Part shown: one piece after another, positions 15,454 to 24,921 of the stretch | How the letters are laid out: every line of letters starts with the position of its first letter | Numbering within the stretch: position 1 is the stretch's first letter | Source of the DNA: an uncultured Truepera sp. | GTDB taxonomy: Bacteria > Deinococcota > Deinococci > Deinococcales > Trueperaceae | Assembly (NCBI GenBank): GCA_902806425.1 | Contig: CADCWP010000068.1 | Location: 1-35,176 of the forward strand | Direction: 5' to 3' | DNA length: 35,176 bases | Notes under the pieces: generated by a model | The model's database searches: none | What the model was told of the DNA's origin: nothing | Seen by the model: only the letters and a program-made list of their open reading frames with translations | Translations under genes and position numbers: made by a program

Positions 15454-16215
15454 ATGATCACCCCCGTGCGCGTGCTCTCGAGCGGCGGCCCCATGCGCGT
15501 CGAGCTGGCGCGTTGGCGTGGCAAGCTGGTCGTTGTCAAGCAGCTTCAGGCCGCGTCGCCGACCCTAGCGAACCGTTTGGGGCGTGAGGCGGCGGTCGTT
15601 ACGCATTTAGAGCACGAGAACATCGTGCCGCTCTTGGCCGTGCAGGACACCAGCCTCATCTACGCCTACTGTCCCGGCGTGAGTCTGAGCGAAGCCCTTA
15701 TGGGCGGACCGCTCGGCATCGCCAACAGCCTGCGCTTCGTCCGCGATGTGCTCGCGGCGCTCGAGTACGCGCACGCGCGGCGCGTCATCCACTTAGACGT
15801 AAAACCGTCGAACATCCTGATCAACGGTGAAAAGGCGCTCCTGACCGACTTCGGCTTCGCCAAAGACTTGGCGCTAGCGGCCATCACGCAAAAAGGGACG
15901 TCGCTGGGGACGCCCAACTACATGGCCCCGGAGCAGTTCAGCGGCGAGCGCCGCGACCCCCGAAGCGACCTCTACGCCGTCGGCGCAGTTTTGTACCACA
16001 TGCTCACAGGCGCGCCGCCCTATGAGCGCGACGTGTTCCGCTTTTTAACCGGCGACCGCAGTGTGCGGCTCGCGCCGCTGCCGGTGGCCGCCGCGCCCCT
16101 GCAAGCATTCGTCTCTAAAGCCCTCGAGTACAGCCCCTCAGAGCGGTTTAAGGATGCGGCGGAGATGCGGCGGGCGCTCGCCGACATCTACTTGGACGAC
16201 CTTTTTTTCCGATGA
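15454..16215 (+). CDS. Small cytoplasmic Ser/Thr protein kinase
   Basis: The 253-aa protein is a bare Hanks-type kinase domain. It shows the ATP-anchoring K29 (VVVKQ), helix-C E45 (GREAAVV), catalytic loop H113-LDVKPSN with D115 and N120, DFG at 132-134, the APE motif (A158-PE) and the SDLYAVG motif at 171-177. The catalytic loop is HLD rather than HRD, so it is a non-RD kinase, probably not dependent on activation-loop phosphorylation. The glycine loop (SSGGPMRV) is atypical. There is no membrane segment or sensor domain, unlike PknB-type kinases. Its TGA overlaps the ATG of holA (ATGA, 16212-16215), so the two are co-translated. The substrate is unknown. Confidence 0.92.
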   Translation: MITPVRVLSSGGPMRVELARWRGKLVVVKQLQAASPTLANRLGREAAVVTHLEHENIVPLLAVQDTSLIYAYCPGVSLSEALMGGPLGIANSLRFVRDVLAALEYAHARRVIHLDVKPSNILINGEKALLTDFGFAKDLALAAITQKGTSLGTPNYMAPEQFSGERRDPRSDLYAVGAVLYHMLTGAPPYERDVFRFLTGDRSVRLAPLPVAAAPLQAFVSKALEYSPSERFKDAAEMRRALADIYLDDLFFR

Positions 16216-17156
16216 TCCTTTCCTTTAGTGGCGACCCCTTTCTGGCAACGCGAGCGGCGCGGCGCGCGCTCCGGGCTAGGGGCTTCCGCGCCGAAGAGAC
16301 CACTGAACTCGGCGAAGGTATGAGCGCCCAAGGCGTCGCGCAGCTCGCCGCGCAGTCCGGGTTGTTCGGTCAGGTCGCACTGCTGCTCGACTTCGACGCG
16401 GCCTTTAAGGGGCAAGGGGGCGTCAAACCCCGCAACGAGGTTCTCAAGGTTCTGGAAGGTGTTTCGCCGGAAACGCTTGTCGTCGTGCTCGACCTCGGCG
16501 CGACCCCGGCGCGGCAGAAGACGTACACCGCACTCGGCAGCCACGAAAACTTGCCGACGCCGCGCTTTAACGCGCTCACGCACTGGGTCCGGCAGGAGCT
16601 TGGGGTCGCCGAGGTAGAAACCGAAAAGGACGTGCCCGACACGCTGGCCGACCTTTTCGGGGAAGACCTGCCGGGAATCGCCGCCGAGATTCAGAAGCTG
16701 GCCGTTTTGGACGAGACCCTGACGAGTGAGCGCGTCCGCATGATCGTCAACCGTCCGGCGTCGCGCGACGCCTTCGACCTGATCGAGGCGATTTCAAACG
16801 CCGACGCGAGGCGCGCCCTGAGCGTCCTCCGCAGCCTCATGGCGCAGGGCGAAGCGCCGCCTCGCGTGCTGGGGGCGCTGACCTGGCAGTACACCTTGGT
16901 CGCGCGCTGTGTGGGCTTGCAGGAGGGGCGGGCTCGGGTAGACGCGGGCCTGGTCGCGCAGACCCTCAAGGTCAAACCGTTTGTGGCGCAAAAAGCCCTG
17001 GCGCTTTCTAAAAACTTGGACGAGGCGGGCTTAAAGCGGGTGCTGACGAGTTTGCTGCGGGCCGACGTGGCGATGAAGACCGGCAAGGACGAGGTATGGG
17101 CCTTGGAGTCGTTGGCGCTCGAGCTGTCGACACCACCGCCACGTGCAAGGGTATAG
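16212..17156 (+). CDS. holA: DNA polymerase III delta subunit
   Basis: The 314-aa protein matches HolA in length and layout: an N-terminal degenerate AAA+ region opening MILSFSGDPFLATRAARRAL, an inner DFDAAF segment, a middle EDLPGIAAEIQKL stretch, and the C-terminal collar part beginning RDAFDLIEAISNADARRALSVL, then GALTWQYTLVARC and a final DVAMKTGKDEVWALESLAL. Delta opens the sliding clamp within the clamp loader and lacks ATPase motifs, as here. It is translated from an ATG overlapping the kinase stop. The pairing of a replication gene with a kinase may only be shared expression. Confidence 0.9.
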   Translation: MILSFSGDPFLATRAARRALRARGFRAEETTELGEGMSAQGVAQLAAQSGLFGQVALLLDFDAAFKGQGGVKPRNEVLKVLEGVSPETLVVVLDLGATPARQKTYTALGSHENLPTPRFNALTHWVRQELGVAEVETEKDVPDTLADLFGEDLPGIAAEIQKLAVLDETLTSERVRMIVNRPASRDAFDLIEAISNADARRALSVLRSLMAQGEAPPRVLGALTWQYTLVARCVGLQEGRARVDAGLVAQTLKVKPFVAQKALALSKNLDEAGLKRVLTSLLRADVAMKTGKDEVWALESLALELSTPPPRARV

Positions 17157-17305
17157 GCGCTTCAGCGCGCGGCTGTGCCTAAGGTTCCACGTTGTCTCAG
17201 ACAAAAAAATACGAAGCGAACACACTCACAAAAATCAGGAGGCGCGGCTTGCGACCGAGCGGCACCACACTCTGCAACACACTGGGGGCGACACCTAACG
17301 GGACA

Positions 17306-17321
17306 AAAACCTGGAGGTTTT
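17306..17321 (+). terminator. Weak hairpin between holA and the DMT transporter gene
   Basis: AAAACCT-GG-AGGTTTT is a perfect 7-bp inverted repeat. It has A's on its left and T's on its right, so it could act weakly on either strand, but the loop is very short. It lies 150 nt after the holA stop and 36 nt before the next ATG. I see no gene in the 200-bp gap that holds it. Confidence 0.35.
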
Positions 17322-17356
17322 CAAAACTCGCGCCGAACGAGTGAAAGGAGCCTCGT

Positions 17357-18220
17357 ATGACGACGTTCGCCCTCTCGCTGGTACTACTCTCCGCGCTCTT
17401 CCACGCCACTTGGAACCTGTTCGCCAAGCGCTCATCCGGCGGTGTCCCCTTCGTGTGGCTTTTCGACGTGGCGTCGGTGTTGCTCTACGCGCCGCTGGCG
17501 CTGGGGTTCTGGGCCACGCAACCCATCAGCCTTGGGTGGGTAGAGCTGGCTGCGGTCCTGATCAGCTCGGTTTTGCATCTCGCCTATTTTCTCAGCTTGC
17601 AGCGGGGCTACCGGGCTGGTGATCTGTCGCTCGTCTATCCGCTGGCGCGGGGAACAGGGCCACTTTTTTCGGTGCTTGCGGCTGTTCTTGTACTCGGTGA
17701 GCGGCCGACACCTCTGGCATTTCTAGGCGCGCTTCTGGTCGTCTTCAGCGTTTTTATCTTTGCCGGGGGAGGAACGGTTTTGCGTTCGGGCGCTGGGCTG
17801 CGGCGGGCGCTCCGGTTCGGTCTCATAACAGGGGTGTTCATCGCCTCCTACACCCTTTTTGACAAGGTGGCGGTCAGCACGCTCCTGATCCCGCCCCTGC
17901 TCTTTAACTGGCTGGGTAACGCGGGCCGGGCGCTGCTCTTGACGCCGCTGGTGCTCGGGCACTGGCGCGACGTGAGGCTCGAGTGGCGGCGGCACCGGCT
18001 CGAAGTGCTGGTCGTGGCACTCCTCAGCCCGCTCGCCTACATCCTGGTGCTAACTGCGCTCGTCTTTACGCCGGTAAGCTACGTCGCCCCGGTTCGTGAG
18101 GTCAGCATTCTGGTCGGCACGCTTTTAGGCGCACGGTTTCTCGGGGAGGGGGCGCTTTCGCGGCGGTTGGTGGCGGCGGCCGTGATGGTTCTGGGCGTCG
18201 CCCTGCTGGCGTTCGGCTAA
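17357..18220 (+). CDS. EamA/DMT superfamily transporter
   Basis: The 287-aa membrane protein has about ten hydrophobic helices in two EamA repeats: about 1-135 (starting LSALFHATWNLFAKRS, with LQRGYRAGDLSLVYPLARGTGPLF) and about 150-287 (ending SRRLVAAAVMVLGVALLAFG). Drug/metabolite transporters of this kind export amino acids, metabolites or toxic compounds; the substrate cannot be deduced. AAGGAG lies 7 nt before the ATG. A second, only distantly similar EamA gene lies at 22997. Confidence 0.88.
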   Translation: MTTFALSLVLLSALFHATWNLFAKRSSGGVPFVWLFDVASVLLYAPLALGFWATQPISLGWVELAAVLISSVLHLAYFLSLQRGYRAGDLSLVYPLARGTGPLFSVLAAVLVLGERPTPLAFLGALLVVFSVFIFAGGGTVLRSGAGLRRALRFGLITGVFIASYTLFDKVAVSTLLIPPLLFNWLGNAGRALLLTPLVLGHWRDVRLEWRRHRLEVLVVALLSPLAYILVLTALVFTPVSYVAPVREVSILVGTLLGARFLGEGALSRRLVAAAVMVLGVALLAFG

Positions 18221-18243
18221 GGCTCGGGGTGGCGCATTTTGAG

Positions 18244-18281
18244 ACTGATGAGGCTCGAGCTTTTTAGGGCTCGAGTGTCAG
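18244..18281 (+). repeat. Hairpin built on two CTCGAG sites
   Basis: CTCGAGC (18254-18260) pairs with GCTCGAG (18269-18275) around the loop TTTTTAGG, and an outer CTGA / TCAG pair (18244, 18278) can extend it. There is no T-tract, so it is a weak terminator candidate for the DMT gene. It uses the hexamer that is over-represented across the window. Confidence 0.4.
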
Positions 18282-18341
18282 CCTTGCGTTGGTCGGCGAT
18301 GATTACGCGCCTCAGCCATCCGCACGTCTACTGGCAGACGT

Positions 18342-18371
18342 TTGACCTTCCGAACTAACCGTCTCTACACT
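18342..18371 (+). promoter_or_regulatory. Probable sigma-70 promoter of the dagK-meaB-coaD operon
   Basis: TTGACC at 18342-18347, an 18-nt spacer and TACACT at 18366-18371 form a good -35/-10 pair. Transcription would begin near 18378, about a dozen nucleotides before the ATG at 18391, so the leader is very short and has no Shine-Dalgarno. Confidence 0.6.
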
Positions 18372-18390
18372 GCCTGGGTTTCGCCAGCGT

Positions 18391-19391
18391 ATGCTCGTTA
18401 CCATCGTGCTCGAAAAATCCGTGCCCAACCGTTATCTCTTCGTCCTCAACCCGGCAGCCGGAGGGGGCAAGGCCGCCCGCCGCTGGCCGGAACTCTCCGA
18501 GCTGCTGAGGGCTCACACCCTGGACTTCGAGGTTCTCACCTCGCAGCCGAACACCCTCGACAAAACATTAGCGCATATTCGCGCCCTACCCGAAGGGGTA
18601 GCGGTGGTCGCGGTCGGGGGCGACGGGACGGCCCGCAGTCTGCTGGGCGCGCTCGTCGGGACGGGGCGACCCTTGGGCGTCGTTCCACTGGGCCGGGGGA
18701 ACGATCTGGCGGCGGCGCTGGGTTGGGCGGTAGGAGACTTGGGCGATGCTGTGGCCCGCCTTAAGAGGTCGTCCGCGCCCCTGGACGTGCTGCGCGTGCG
18801 CTTTTCCGGAGAGGAACATCTCTGCCTGAACGGTTTAGGGATGGGCTTCGACGCTCAGGTCACCGCGCGGGCGGCGCGGAGCCCGAAGGCTCTGGGCGGC
18901 TTTGGGGGGTACGCGCTCGGGGCGCTTTTGGCGGTGCGAGACCTTCGCGCGGGTCGCCTCGTGCTCACGCTCGACGGCACCCCCTTTTTCGACGGGGAGA
19001 GCTTTCTCTGCGCGGTGATGAACGGCACCCGCTACGGTGGCGGCTTCCGCATCTCACCCCTGGGAGGCCCGTCGGACGCCCTAACCGATGTTTTGGTGGG
19101 GCGGCGCGTGTCGCGTCTGGGGGTCGTGCCCCTGATGCTGCGGGTTCTGCGTGGGCGACACCTCGGCCACCCCAAGGTCGCGTACGCGCAGGGAGCGCAC
19201 GTCAGCCTGCGCTGGGCGGAGCCGACGCCCCTGCACCTCGACGGGGACCTTTATGCGCCGACCGATACCCTTGAAGTTACGCTGCTGCCGCGCGCCGTGA
19301 TGCTTTTAGGTGCGCTCACGCCTCCCCTACCCGTCCCGACACGGGCCCAGCCTGTACAAGATTGGGAAACGCGCTGCGGTATGCTGCGTCC

Positions 19392-19395
<4 letters not shown>
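18391..19395 (+). CDS. Diacylglycerol kinase family lipid kinase (DagK/YegS-like)
   Basis: The 334-aa protein has the DAGK catalytic domain: YLFVLNPAAGGGKAARRW (about 15-32), the nucleotide-binding GGDGT at 76-80, GVVPLGRGNDLAAALGW, then the second domain with LCLNGLGMGFDAQVT and the terminal HLDGD segment. It should phosphorylate diacylglycerol or a similar lipid with ATP at the membrane surface, recycling lipid for phospholipid synthesis (plsY is also in this window). Its TGA overlaps the meaB ATG. A GTG at 18421 is an alternative start nearer the conserved core. Confidence 0.9.
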
Positions 19396-20800
<1,405 letters not shown>

Positions 20801-20871
20801 CTGGGCGCTTGCGGCGTCCCTCGCACCCTCTGCAGGGTCTCTATGGGGTACGCCAAACTTGGGAGGCAGTG

Positions 20872-21120
20872 ATGGCGGCACACCTGCGTTTATGGCGTCT
20901 CTTGGCACCCTTGGGCCTGACGCTGATCGGCTTCGGGGTCAGCGTGGTCGGTTACGCGGTCGAGCGCCGCATCTTGGACGCGCCCCTGCTGAGCTGGGTT
21001 TTCTGGGGCACGCTGGGACTCGTTCTCCTCAACTCGGGCCTAGCCTGTTTCGGCGAGGCGGTCAAACACCGCGTCCTCTACGAGCTGGGCGGTGGTCCGA
21101 GTGACCGGGGCTCGCGCTGA
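20872..21120 (+). CDS. Small two-helix membrane protein, unknown function
   Basis: The 82-aa protein has two membrane helices (about 9-29 and 40-62: LAPLGLTLIGFGVSVVGYA and LSWVFWGTLGLVLLNSGLACF) and a short polar tail. No family is recognised. The frame is open to a TTG at 20809, but GGGAGG at 20861-20866 is well spaced for the ATG at 20872. It follows coaD in the same direction, with a small hairpin (ACCCT-CTGC-AGGGT, 20826-20839) between, and may belong to the operon. Confidence 0.65.
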   Translation: MAAHLRLWRLLAPLGLTLIGFGVSVVGYAVERRILDAPLLSWVFWGTLGLVLLNSGLACFGEAVKHRVLYELGGGPSDRGSR

Positions 21121-21143
21121 TTTAAGGTGGGCGGCACGGGCGT

Positions 21144-21695
21144 TCAGCCCATACGCATCAGCTCCTGAAAAACGTTCGACCAGACGGCCCTGTGATCGCG
21201 TTCGTGATCGGGGCCGTTCTCCTCGTATTCGGGTACGAAGCCGAACATAAGGTAGGCCCGGATGGCCGGGATGCGCTCGGGCTGGGTGGTAAGCCGGGCG
21301 CGCAGGTATCCGCGCGCGCTGAAGTCTTCCAGGGAGCGTGCGAGCAGCGCGGCGGCGAGACCCTTGCTGCGGTGTCGGGGGTGCGTCGCTACCCAGTGGA
21401 CAAAGCCCGCCGTGGGGTCGCGCTCGGGGCGAACTTGGCTCGAGGCCGTCGCGGCCAGCTAACCATGCCAAAACACACCGTAGACAGCCCGGACATCCGG
21501 CGCTCTGGTTAGCGTAGACGCAACCCGCCGCTCATCCCACGCTTCATCAAAGGCCACCCCCAGAAGCCGTGCGAGCTGAGGTTCGTCCTCATGCCCCAGA
21601 GAACGCAGCGTGTAACCCTCGGGGAGCGGGCGGGGTTCGGGTGGGTCGTGAAGGTGCGGACGGAGCATCGAGATGTTGACGCTTTGTGCGGTCAT
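21144..21695 (-). pseudogene. GNAT N-acetyltransferase interrupted by one in-frame TAG
   Basis: One reading frame of 184 codons encodes a GNAT protein from ATG 21695 to TGA 21144, broken only by TAG at 21459-21461. The part before has YTLRSLGHEDEPQLARLLGVAF and VYGVFWHG; the part after continues with AGFVHWVATHPRHRSKGLAAALL (the acetyl-CoA loop RSKGLA), then AIRAYLMFGFVPEYEE near the end. Both halves fit one normal-length GNAT with no insertion or deletion, so a single base change explains the break. Explanations are a young pseudogene, a sequencing error, or stop readthrough. No Shine-Dalgarno is present; TATAGT lies 8 nt before the ATG. It converges with the small membrane protein gene. Confidence 0.8.
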
Positions 21696-21788
21696 GTGCG
21701 CGCACTATAGCAGCCGGGTCGGAGCGAACGTCGAGTAGGCCGTCCGAGGGGCGTCTCGAGCCCTACCTAAGGACCCGTTTAGGGGACG

Positions 21789-21794
21789 TATACT
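21789..21794 (+). promoter_or_regulatory. -10 box (TATACT) for hslO
   Basis: TATACT matches the consensus at five of six positions and lies 55 nt before the ATG at 21849. I could not see a convincing -35 box. Confidence 0.45.
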
Positions 21795-21848
21795 TGGGTG
21801 TTGCGCCGCCTCAACGCGGCCTTGTCACACCCCCCGAAAGGACAAACC

Positions 21849-22832
21849 ATGTCTTACCTCCTTCGCGGCGTCGCCGCCGCTGGTGGCGTCCGCGTGGTCG
21901 CCGCCGATACCACCGCCCTCATCGAAGACGCGAGGGTGCGCCACGACACCTCGCCGACCGCGACCGCGGCGCTGGGCCGCACGCTGACCGGGGCGCTCCT
22001 CTTATCCCACGTGCTGCTTAAAAACCCGCAGGACCGCGTGACGCTCCGTCTGCGCGGCGACGGAGCACTCGGCGGCGTTATCGCCGACGCTGGCCTCGAC
22101 GGCGCGGTGCGCGGCTACGTCACCAACCCGGACGCCACCCTGCCGCCGCGTCCGGACGGCAAACTAAACGTCGGTGGCGCGCTCGGCAAGGGCGACCTCC
22201 AGGTCATCCGCGCGCACGCGCCCTATGGCGACCCTTACAGCAGCTCGGTCGATCTGGTGACGGGTGAGATTGCCGAAGACATCACCGTATTTTTGGCGCA
22301 GTCCGAACAGATCAGCTCGGCGGTGCTTCTGGGCGTGTACATAGAGCCCTCCGGCGTCGTCAAATCCGGCGGTGTCATCTTACAGGCACTTCCCGGGGCC
22401 GACGAGGGAGCTTTGGCGCTTTTAGAGGCCAACGTCCGGGCGCTCGGGCAACTTACTGACGCCATGCGTCGCGCCACGCTGCTAGAGATCGTCGAAGAAC
22501 TCTGTTGGGGTTTGGGGTTTGAGTTGCTCACTCCCGACGCGCTGCCGCTGCGCTTCGAGTGCCGCTGCTCGGACGAGAAAGCCCTCGACGCCTTGGCCTA
22601 CTTTTCACCCGAAGAGCGCGAGCGGATGATTCAAGACGACGGCGGGGCCGAGGTAGTATGCGGCTGGTGCGGCGAGGCGCGCTGGCTCGGACCCGACGCG
22701 CTCCGCGGCATTTCGGAAGGCGAGATTCGCTGCCCCGACTGCGACACCCTCTGGTACCGTGACGGTCAGGCGACGATGGTCCGTGATTCAGAGCGCTGCG
22801 CCTGTGGTCGCCCGGTGATGCTGCCCGCCTAG
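21849..22832 (+). CDS. hslO: Hsp33 redox-regulated chaperone with an extra Cys-rich tail
   Basis: The roughly 327-aa protein has the Hsp33 body: YLLRGVAAAGGVRVVAADTT at the start, HDTSPTATAALGRTLTGALLLS, LQVIRAHAPYGDPYSSSVDLV and FLAQSEQISSAVLLG. The redox switch is present as C238-x-C240 and C271-x2-C274. Hsp33 is activated when these Cys release zinc on oxidation and then holds unfolding proteins. Family members usually end about 20 residues after the second pair. Here a further 50 residues carry C295-x2-C298 and C317-x-C319, looking like a second zinc-ribbon-like site. GAAAGGA precedes the ATG; the frame is open back to 21798, but that start has no Shine-Dalgarno. Confidence 0.92.
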   Translation: MSYLLRGVAAAGGVRVVAADTTALIEDARVRHDTSPTATAALGRTLTGALLLSHVLLKNPQDRVTLRLRGDGALGGVIADAGLDGAVRGYVTNPDATLPPRPDGKLNVGGALGKGDLQVIRAHAPYGDPYSSSVDLVTGEIAEDITVFLAQSEQISSAVLLGVYIEPSGVVKSGGVILQALPGADEGALALLEANVRALGQLTDAMRRATLLEIVEELCWGLGFELLTPDALPLRFECRCSDEKALDALAYFSPEERERMIQDDGGAEVVCGWCGEARWLGPDALRGISEGEIRCPDCDTLWYRDGQATMVRDSERCACGRPVMLPA

Positions 22833-22858
22833 GCTCCGAACTCGGCTGTGGGTCGAGA

Positions 22859-22889
22859 CTCGAGATTTTTGTTGGACGCAGGTCTCGAG
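22859..22889 (+). repeat. CTCGAG-based hairpin after hslO
   Basis: CTCGAGA (22859-22865) and TCTCGAG (22883-22889) form a 7-bp stem with a 17-nt loop starting TTTTTG. GGGTCGAGA just upstream offers a competing pairing. There is no T-tract after the stem. It resembles the hairpin at 18254. Confidence 0.4.
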
Positions 22890-22984
22890 CCCGCCCGTTC
22901 CAGCTGATCTGCTCTCTAGGCGTCACCGTGGAGCGCCCAGCATTTAGCCGCAAAACCGGATAGCGTGACAAATAAGCTAAGGGG

Positions 22985-22990
22985 TAGCCT
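22985..22990 (+). promoter_or_regulatory. Leaderless-type -10 box (TAGCCT) for the second DMT transporter
   Basis: TAGCCT is followed by 6 nt (ACAGGA) and the ATG at 22997. The AGGA touching the ATG is too close to act as a Shine-Dalgarno. Confidence 0.45.
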
Positions 22991-22996
22991 ACAGGA

Positions 22997-23890
22997 ATGA
23001 CCTTGGGCATGTTTTTAAACCTATTCGTGCTGGCCGTCTTGTGGGGTTCGGCGTTTCCAGGTATCAAGCTGGGGCTCGCCGGGTTGTCGGCGGCCAACCT
23101 GACGCTGCTGCGCTTCGCGGTCGCGTCGCTGTGCTTTTTGCTGTGGCTACTCGTCACCAAAAAACGCCTTTGGCCTGAGCGCGAAGACGTTCCCTACTTC
23201 TTTCTAGTCGGCTTTTTGGGCATCACCGTCTACCATCTGGCGCTCAACTACGGCGAGCTGCACGTGTCGGCGGGCGCGGCAAGTTTAATCATCGCTACGG
23301 CTCCGGCGATCACGGCGGTGGTGGCGTTTTTTATGCTCAGCGACAGGCTGCCGCCTCTAGGCTGGCTCGGTTTTTTGGTGTCGTTCGCCGGAGTTTTGCT
23401 CATTGTTCTAGGGGACAGCGCCGCCTTGCAGCTGAACCTATTTGCGCTCCTCGTGCTCCTCTCCGCGCTGGTGACGGCGTTTTTTACAGTGCTGCAAAAA
23501 CCTCTTTTCGCGCGCTACCGTGCGGTCGAGGTCATCGCCTTTTCGACGTGGGCCGGGACGCTGCCGCTGCTGATCTTTTTACCGGGGCTTTTTGCCGACG
23601 TGGCCGACGCGGGCACCCCGGCGCTCATGGCAACGGTCTATATCGGGGTGTTCCCGGCGGCGGTCGCCTACGCGCAGTTTTCCTACGCCATCTCCAAGCT
23701 GCCGGTCACGCTGGCGACGACTTTTCTCTACGCGGTGCCGGTCTTCAGCCTGCTCTTCTCGTGGCTGCTCTTGGGCGAGGTGCCGTCACTTCTGACGCTC
23801 GTGGGGGGCGCGGTGGCGCTCTCGGGAATCGCGGTCGTCGGGTACGCCAAGCGGCGCGAACAGCGGGGCGCGCGCACCGTACCCATCTAG
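22997..23890 (+). CDS. EamA/DMT superfamily transporter (RhaT/RarD-like)
   Basis: The 297-aa protein has ten predicted membrane helices in two EamA repeats. The first opens LFVLAVLWGSAFPGIKLGLAGLSAANLTLLRF (about 6-37), the canonical 'WG' start of the family, and continues with YGELHVSAGAASLIIATAPAITAVVAF. The second (about 150-290) ends LLLGEVPSLLTLVGGAVALSGIAVVGY. It probably exports small metabolites; the substrate is unknown. Its TAG abuts the stop of the convergent nucleotidyltransferase gene with no intervening base, so there is no room for a separate terminator. Confidence 0.9.
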   Translation: MTLGMFLNLFVLAVLWGSAFPGIKLGLAGLSAANLTLLRFAVASLCFLLWLLVTKKRLWPEREDVPYFFLVGFLGITVYHLALNYGELHVSAGAASLIIATAPAITAVVAFFMLSDRLPPLGWLGFLVSFAGVLLIVLGDSAALQLNLFALLVLLSALVTAFFTVLQKPLFARYRAVEVIAFSTWAGTLPLLIFLPGLFADVADAGTPALMATVYIGVFPAAVAYAQFSYAISKLPVTLATTFLYAVPVFSLLFSWLLLGEVPSLLTLVGGAVALSGIAVVGYAKRREQRGARTVPI

Positions 23891-24907
23891 CTAAAGCCGC
23901 TCCAGCCACCCGTGCGTGGGGTCGGTCCGCTCGAGCGCCCCCCTCAACCAGTTCTTCTGTTTTGCCGTGAGGTGGGGGAGCACGGCCCTAAAATCATCTT
24001 CGTCCTGTGGGCGTTCGTACTTGCCGACACTCGTATTTTTGCTCTTAAACAGCAGCACGAGTTCAGGGGCGAGAAGCGGTAAGCCGCTTTCAGTTTGTAA
24101 AAAAGCTTGCTGTGCCGGGCAGGTGATGCTCGGTTCACGGCGATAGGTCCACTCGGCGTCCATCTCGGTCAGGAGCAGGTCCATCATTGAGCCGCCCCTG
24201 TGGGCGTGAATCTGAATATCGGGTGTTAACGGACTCTCCGGGGGCCACGGCTCGAGCCTTCCGTCCAAGGGTAGGACGAGCTGCCAGCCCAGGGCGTTCA
24301 GGTGCGCTCTCACCGCCGGAACCGCCGTGCGGGGGACCACCACATCAATGTCGTGGTGCACTCTCGTCACGCGCCCCAAAAAGAGGTCGAGCGCCCAGCC
24401 GCTGCTAAATAACCAGGAGTGCGTGAAGCCGCGAAACGCTTCCGAAACGGTCTCGAGGGGTGAAAAGCCGTAAAAGTCGGTCCACCAATGTTCGGCGTCG
24501 GCCAGAAAGGTTGTGGTAACGGCCCCTTGTGCTCCCAGAAAGGCTGCGCGCGCGTCCACGCTGTTACGCAGAAAGTCTCGAACGACGACGTAGCGTGTCC
24601 AGAGGTCGCTACCTGCCTCGACGATGAGGAGCCGAATATCCTTGTCAGCGTTCAAAAACCGTTGTTCCGGTCCGCCTTCAAACCCTTCTACTGGCTTGTA
24701 ACCCCGTTTAGTCAGGGCATTTAGGGGAAGGGGCTCGAGGGGAAAGGGCCAGACGGTGAGGGCGAGGTCTATGGGTGAGGTGAGGTTGAGTTCGGGGACG
24801 CTCGCCGGGCCGACAGGGGCGATTTGTTCGATGACTCCGCCTGTTGTGAGTGTGCCGAGATGATAGCGGAGTCCCCCAACTTCTCTGTCAACGAAAGCGG
24901 AATCCAT
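23891..24907 (-). CDS. Two-domain protein: GrpB-like plus aminoglycoside-adenylyltransferase-like nucleotidyltransferase
   Basis: The roughly 338-aa protein seems to join two nucleotidyltransferase-type domains. Residues about 25-130 (VIEQIAPVGPASVPEL, SPIDLAL, VRDFLRNSVDARAAFLGAQG) resemble the GrpB/UPF0157 family, though its usual GSTSVPGL and KPxIDL are altered. Residues about 160-335 (WLFSSGWALDLFLGRVTRVH, DIDVVV with D186 and D188, MMDLLL, EWTYRREPSI, LAPELVLLFKSK, DEDDF) match the AadB/LinB-like family often seen beside resistance genes. The second domain keeps its catalytic Asp pair. The substrate is unknown; antibiotic modification is only one option. The start is uncertain: ATG 24907 leaves 14 nt after the bshB1 stop, while ATG 24958 would overlap it. 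Last gene of a plsY-bshB1 operon. Confidence 0.75.
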   Translation of the reverse strand: MDSAFVDREVGGLRYHLGTLTTGGVIEQIAPVGPASVPELNLTSPIDLALTVWPFPLEPLPLNALTKRGYKPVEGFEGGPEQRFLNADKDIRLLIVEAGSDLWTRYVVVRDFLRNSVDARAAFLGAQGAVTTTFLADAEHWWTDFYGFSPLETVSEAFRGFTHSWLFSSGWALDLFLGRVTRVHHDIDVVVPRTAVPAVRAHLNALGWQLVLPLDGRLEPWPPESPLTPDIQIHAHRGGSMMDLLLTEMDAEWTYRREPSITCPAQQAFLQTESGLPLLAPELVLLFKSKNTSVGKYERPQDEDDFRAVLPHLTAKQKNWLRGALERTDPTHGWLERL

Positions 24908-24921
24908 GCTGTGCCGACTCT

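Noticed and set aside
22528-23160. 210-aa minus-strand open frame spanning the end of hslO and the start of the DMT gene
   Set aside because: It is antisense to two convincing genes and shows only low-complexity Arg/Ser/Pro composition.
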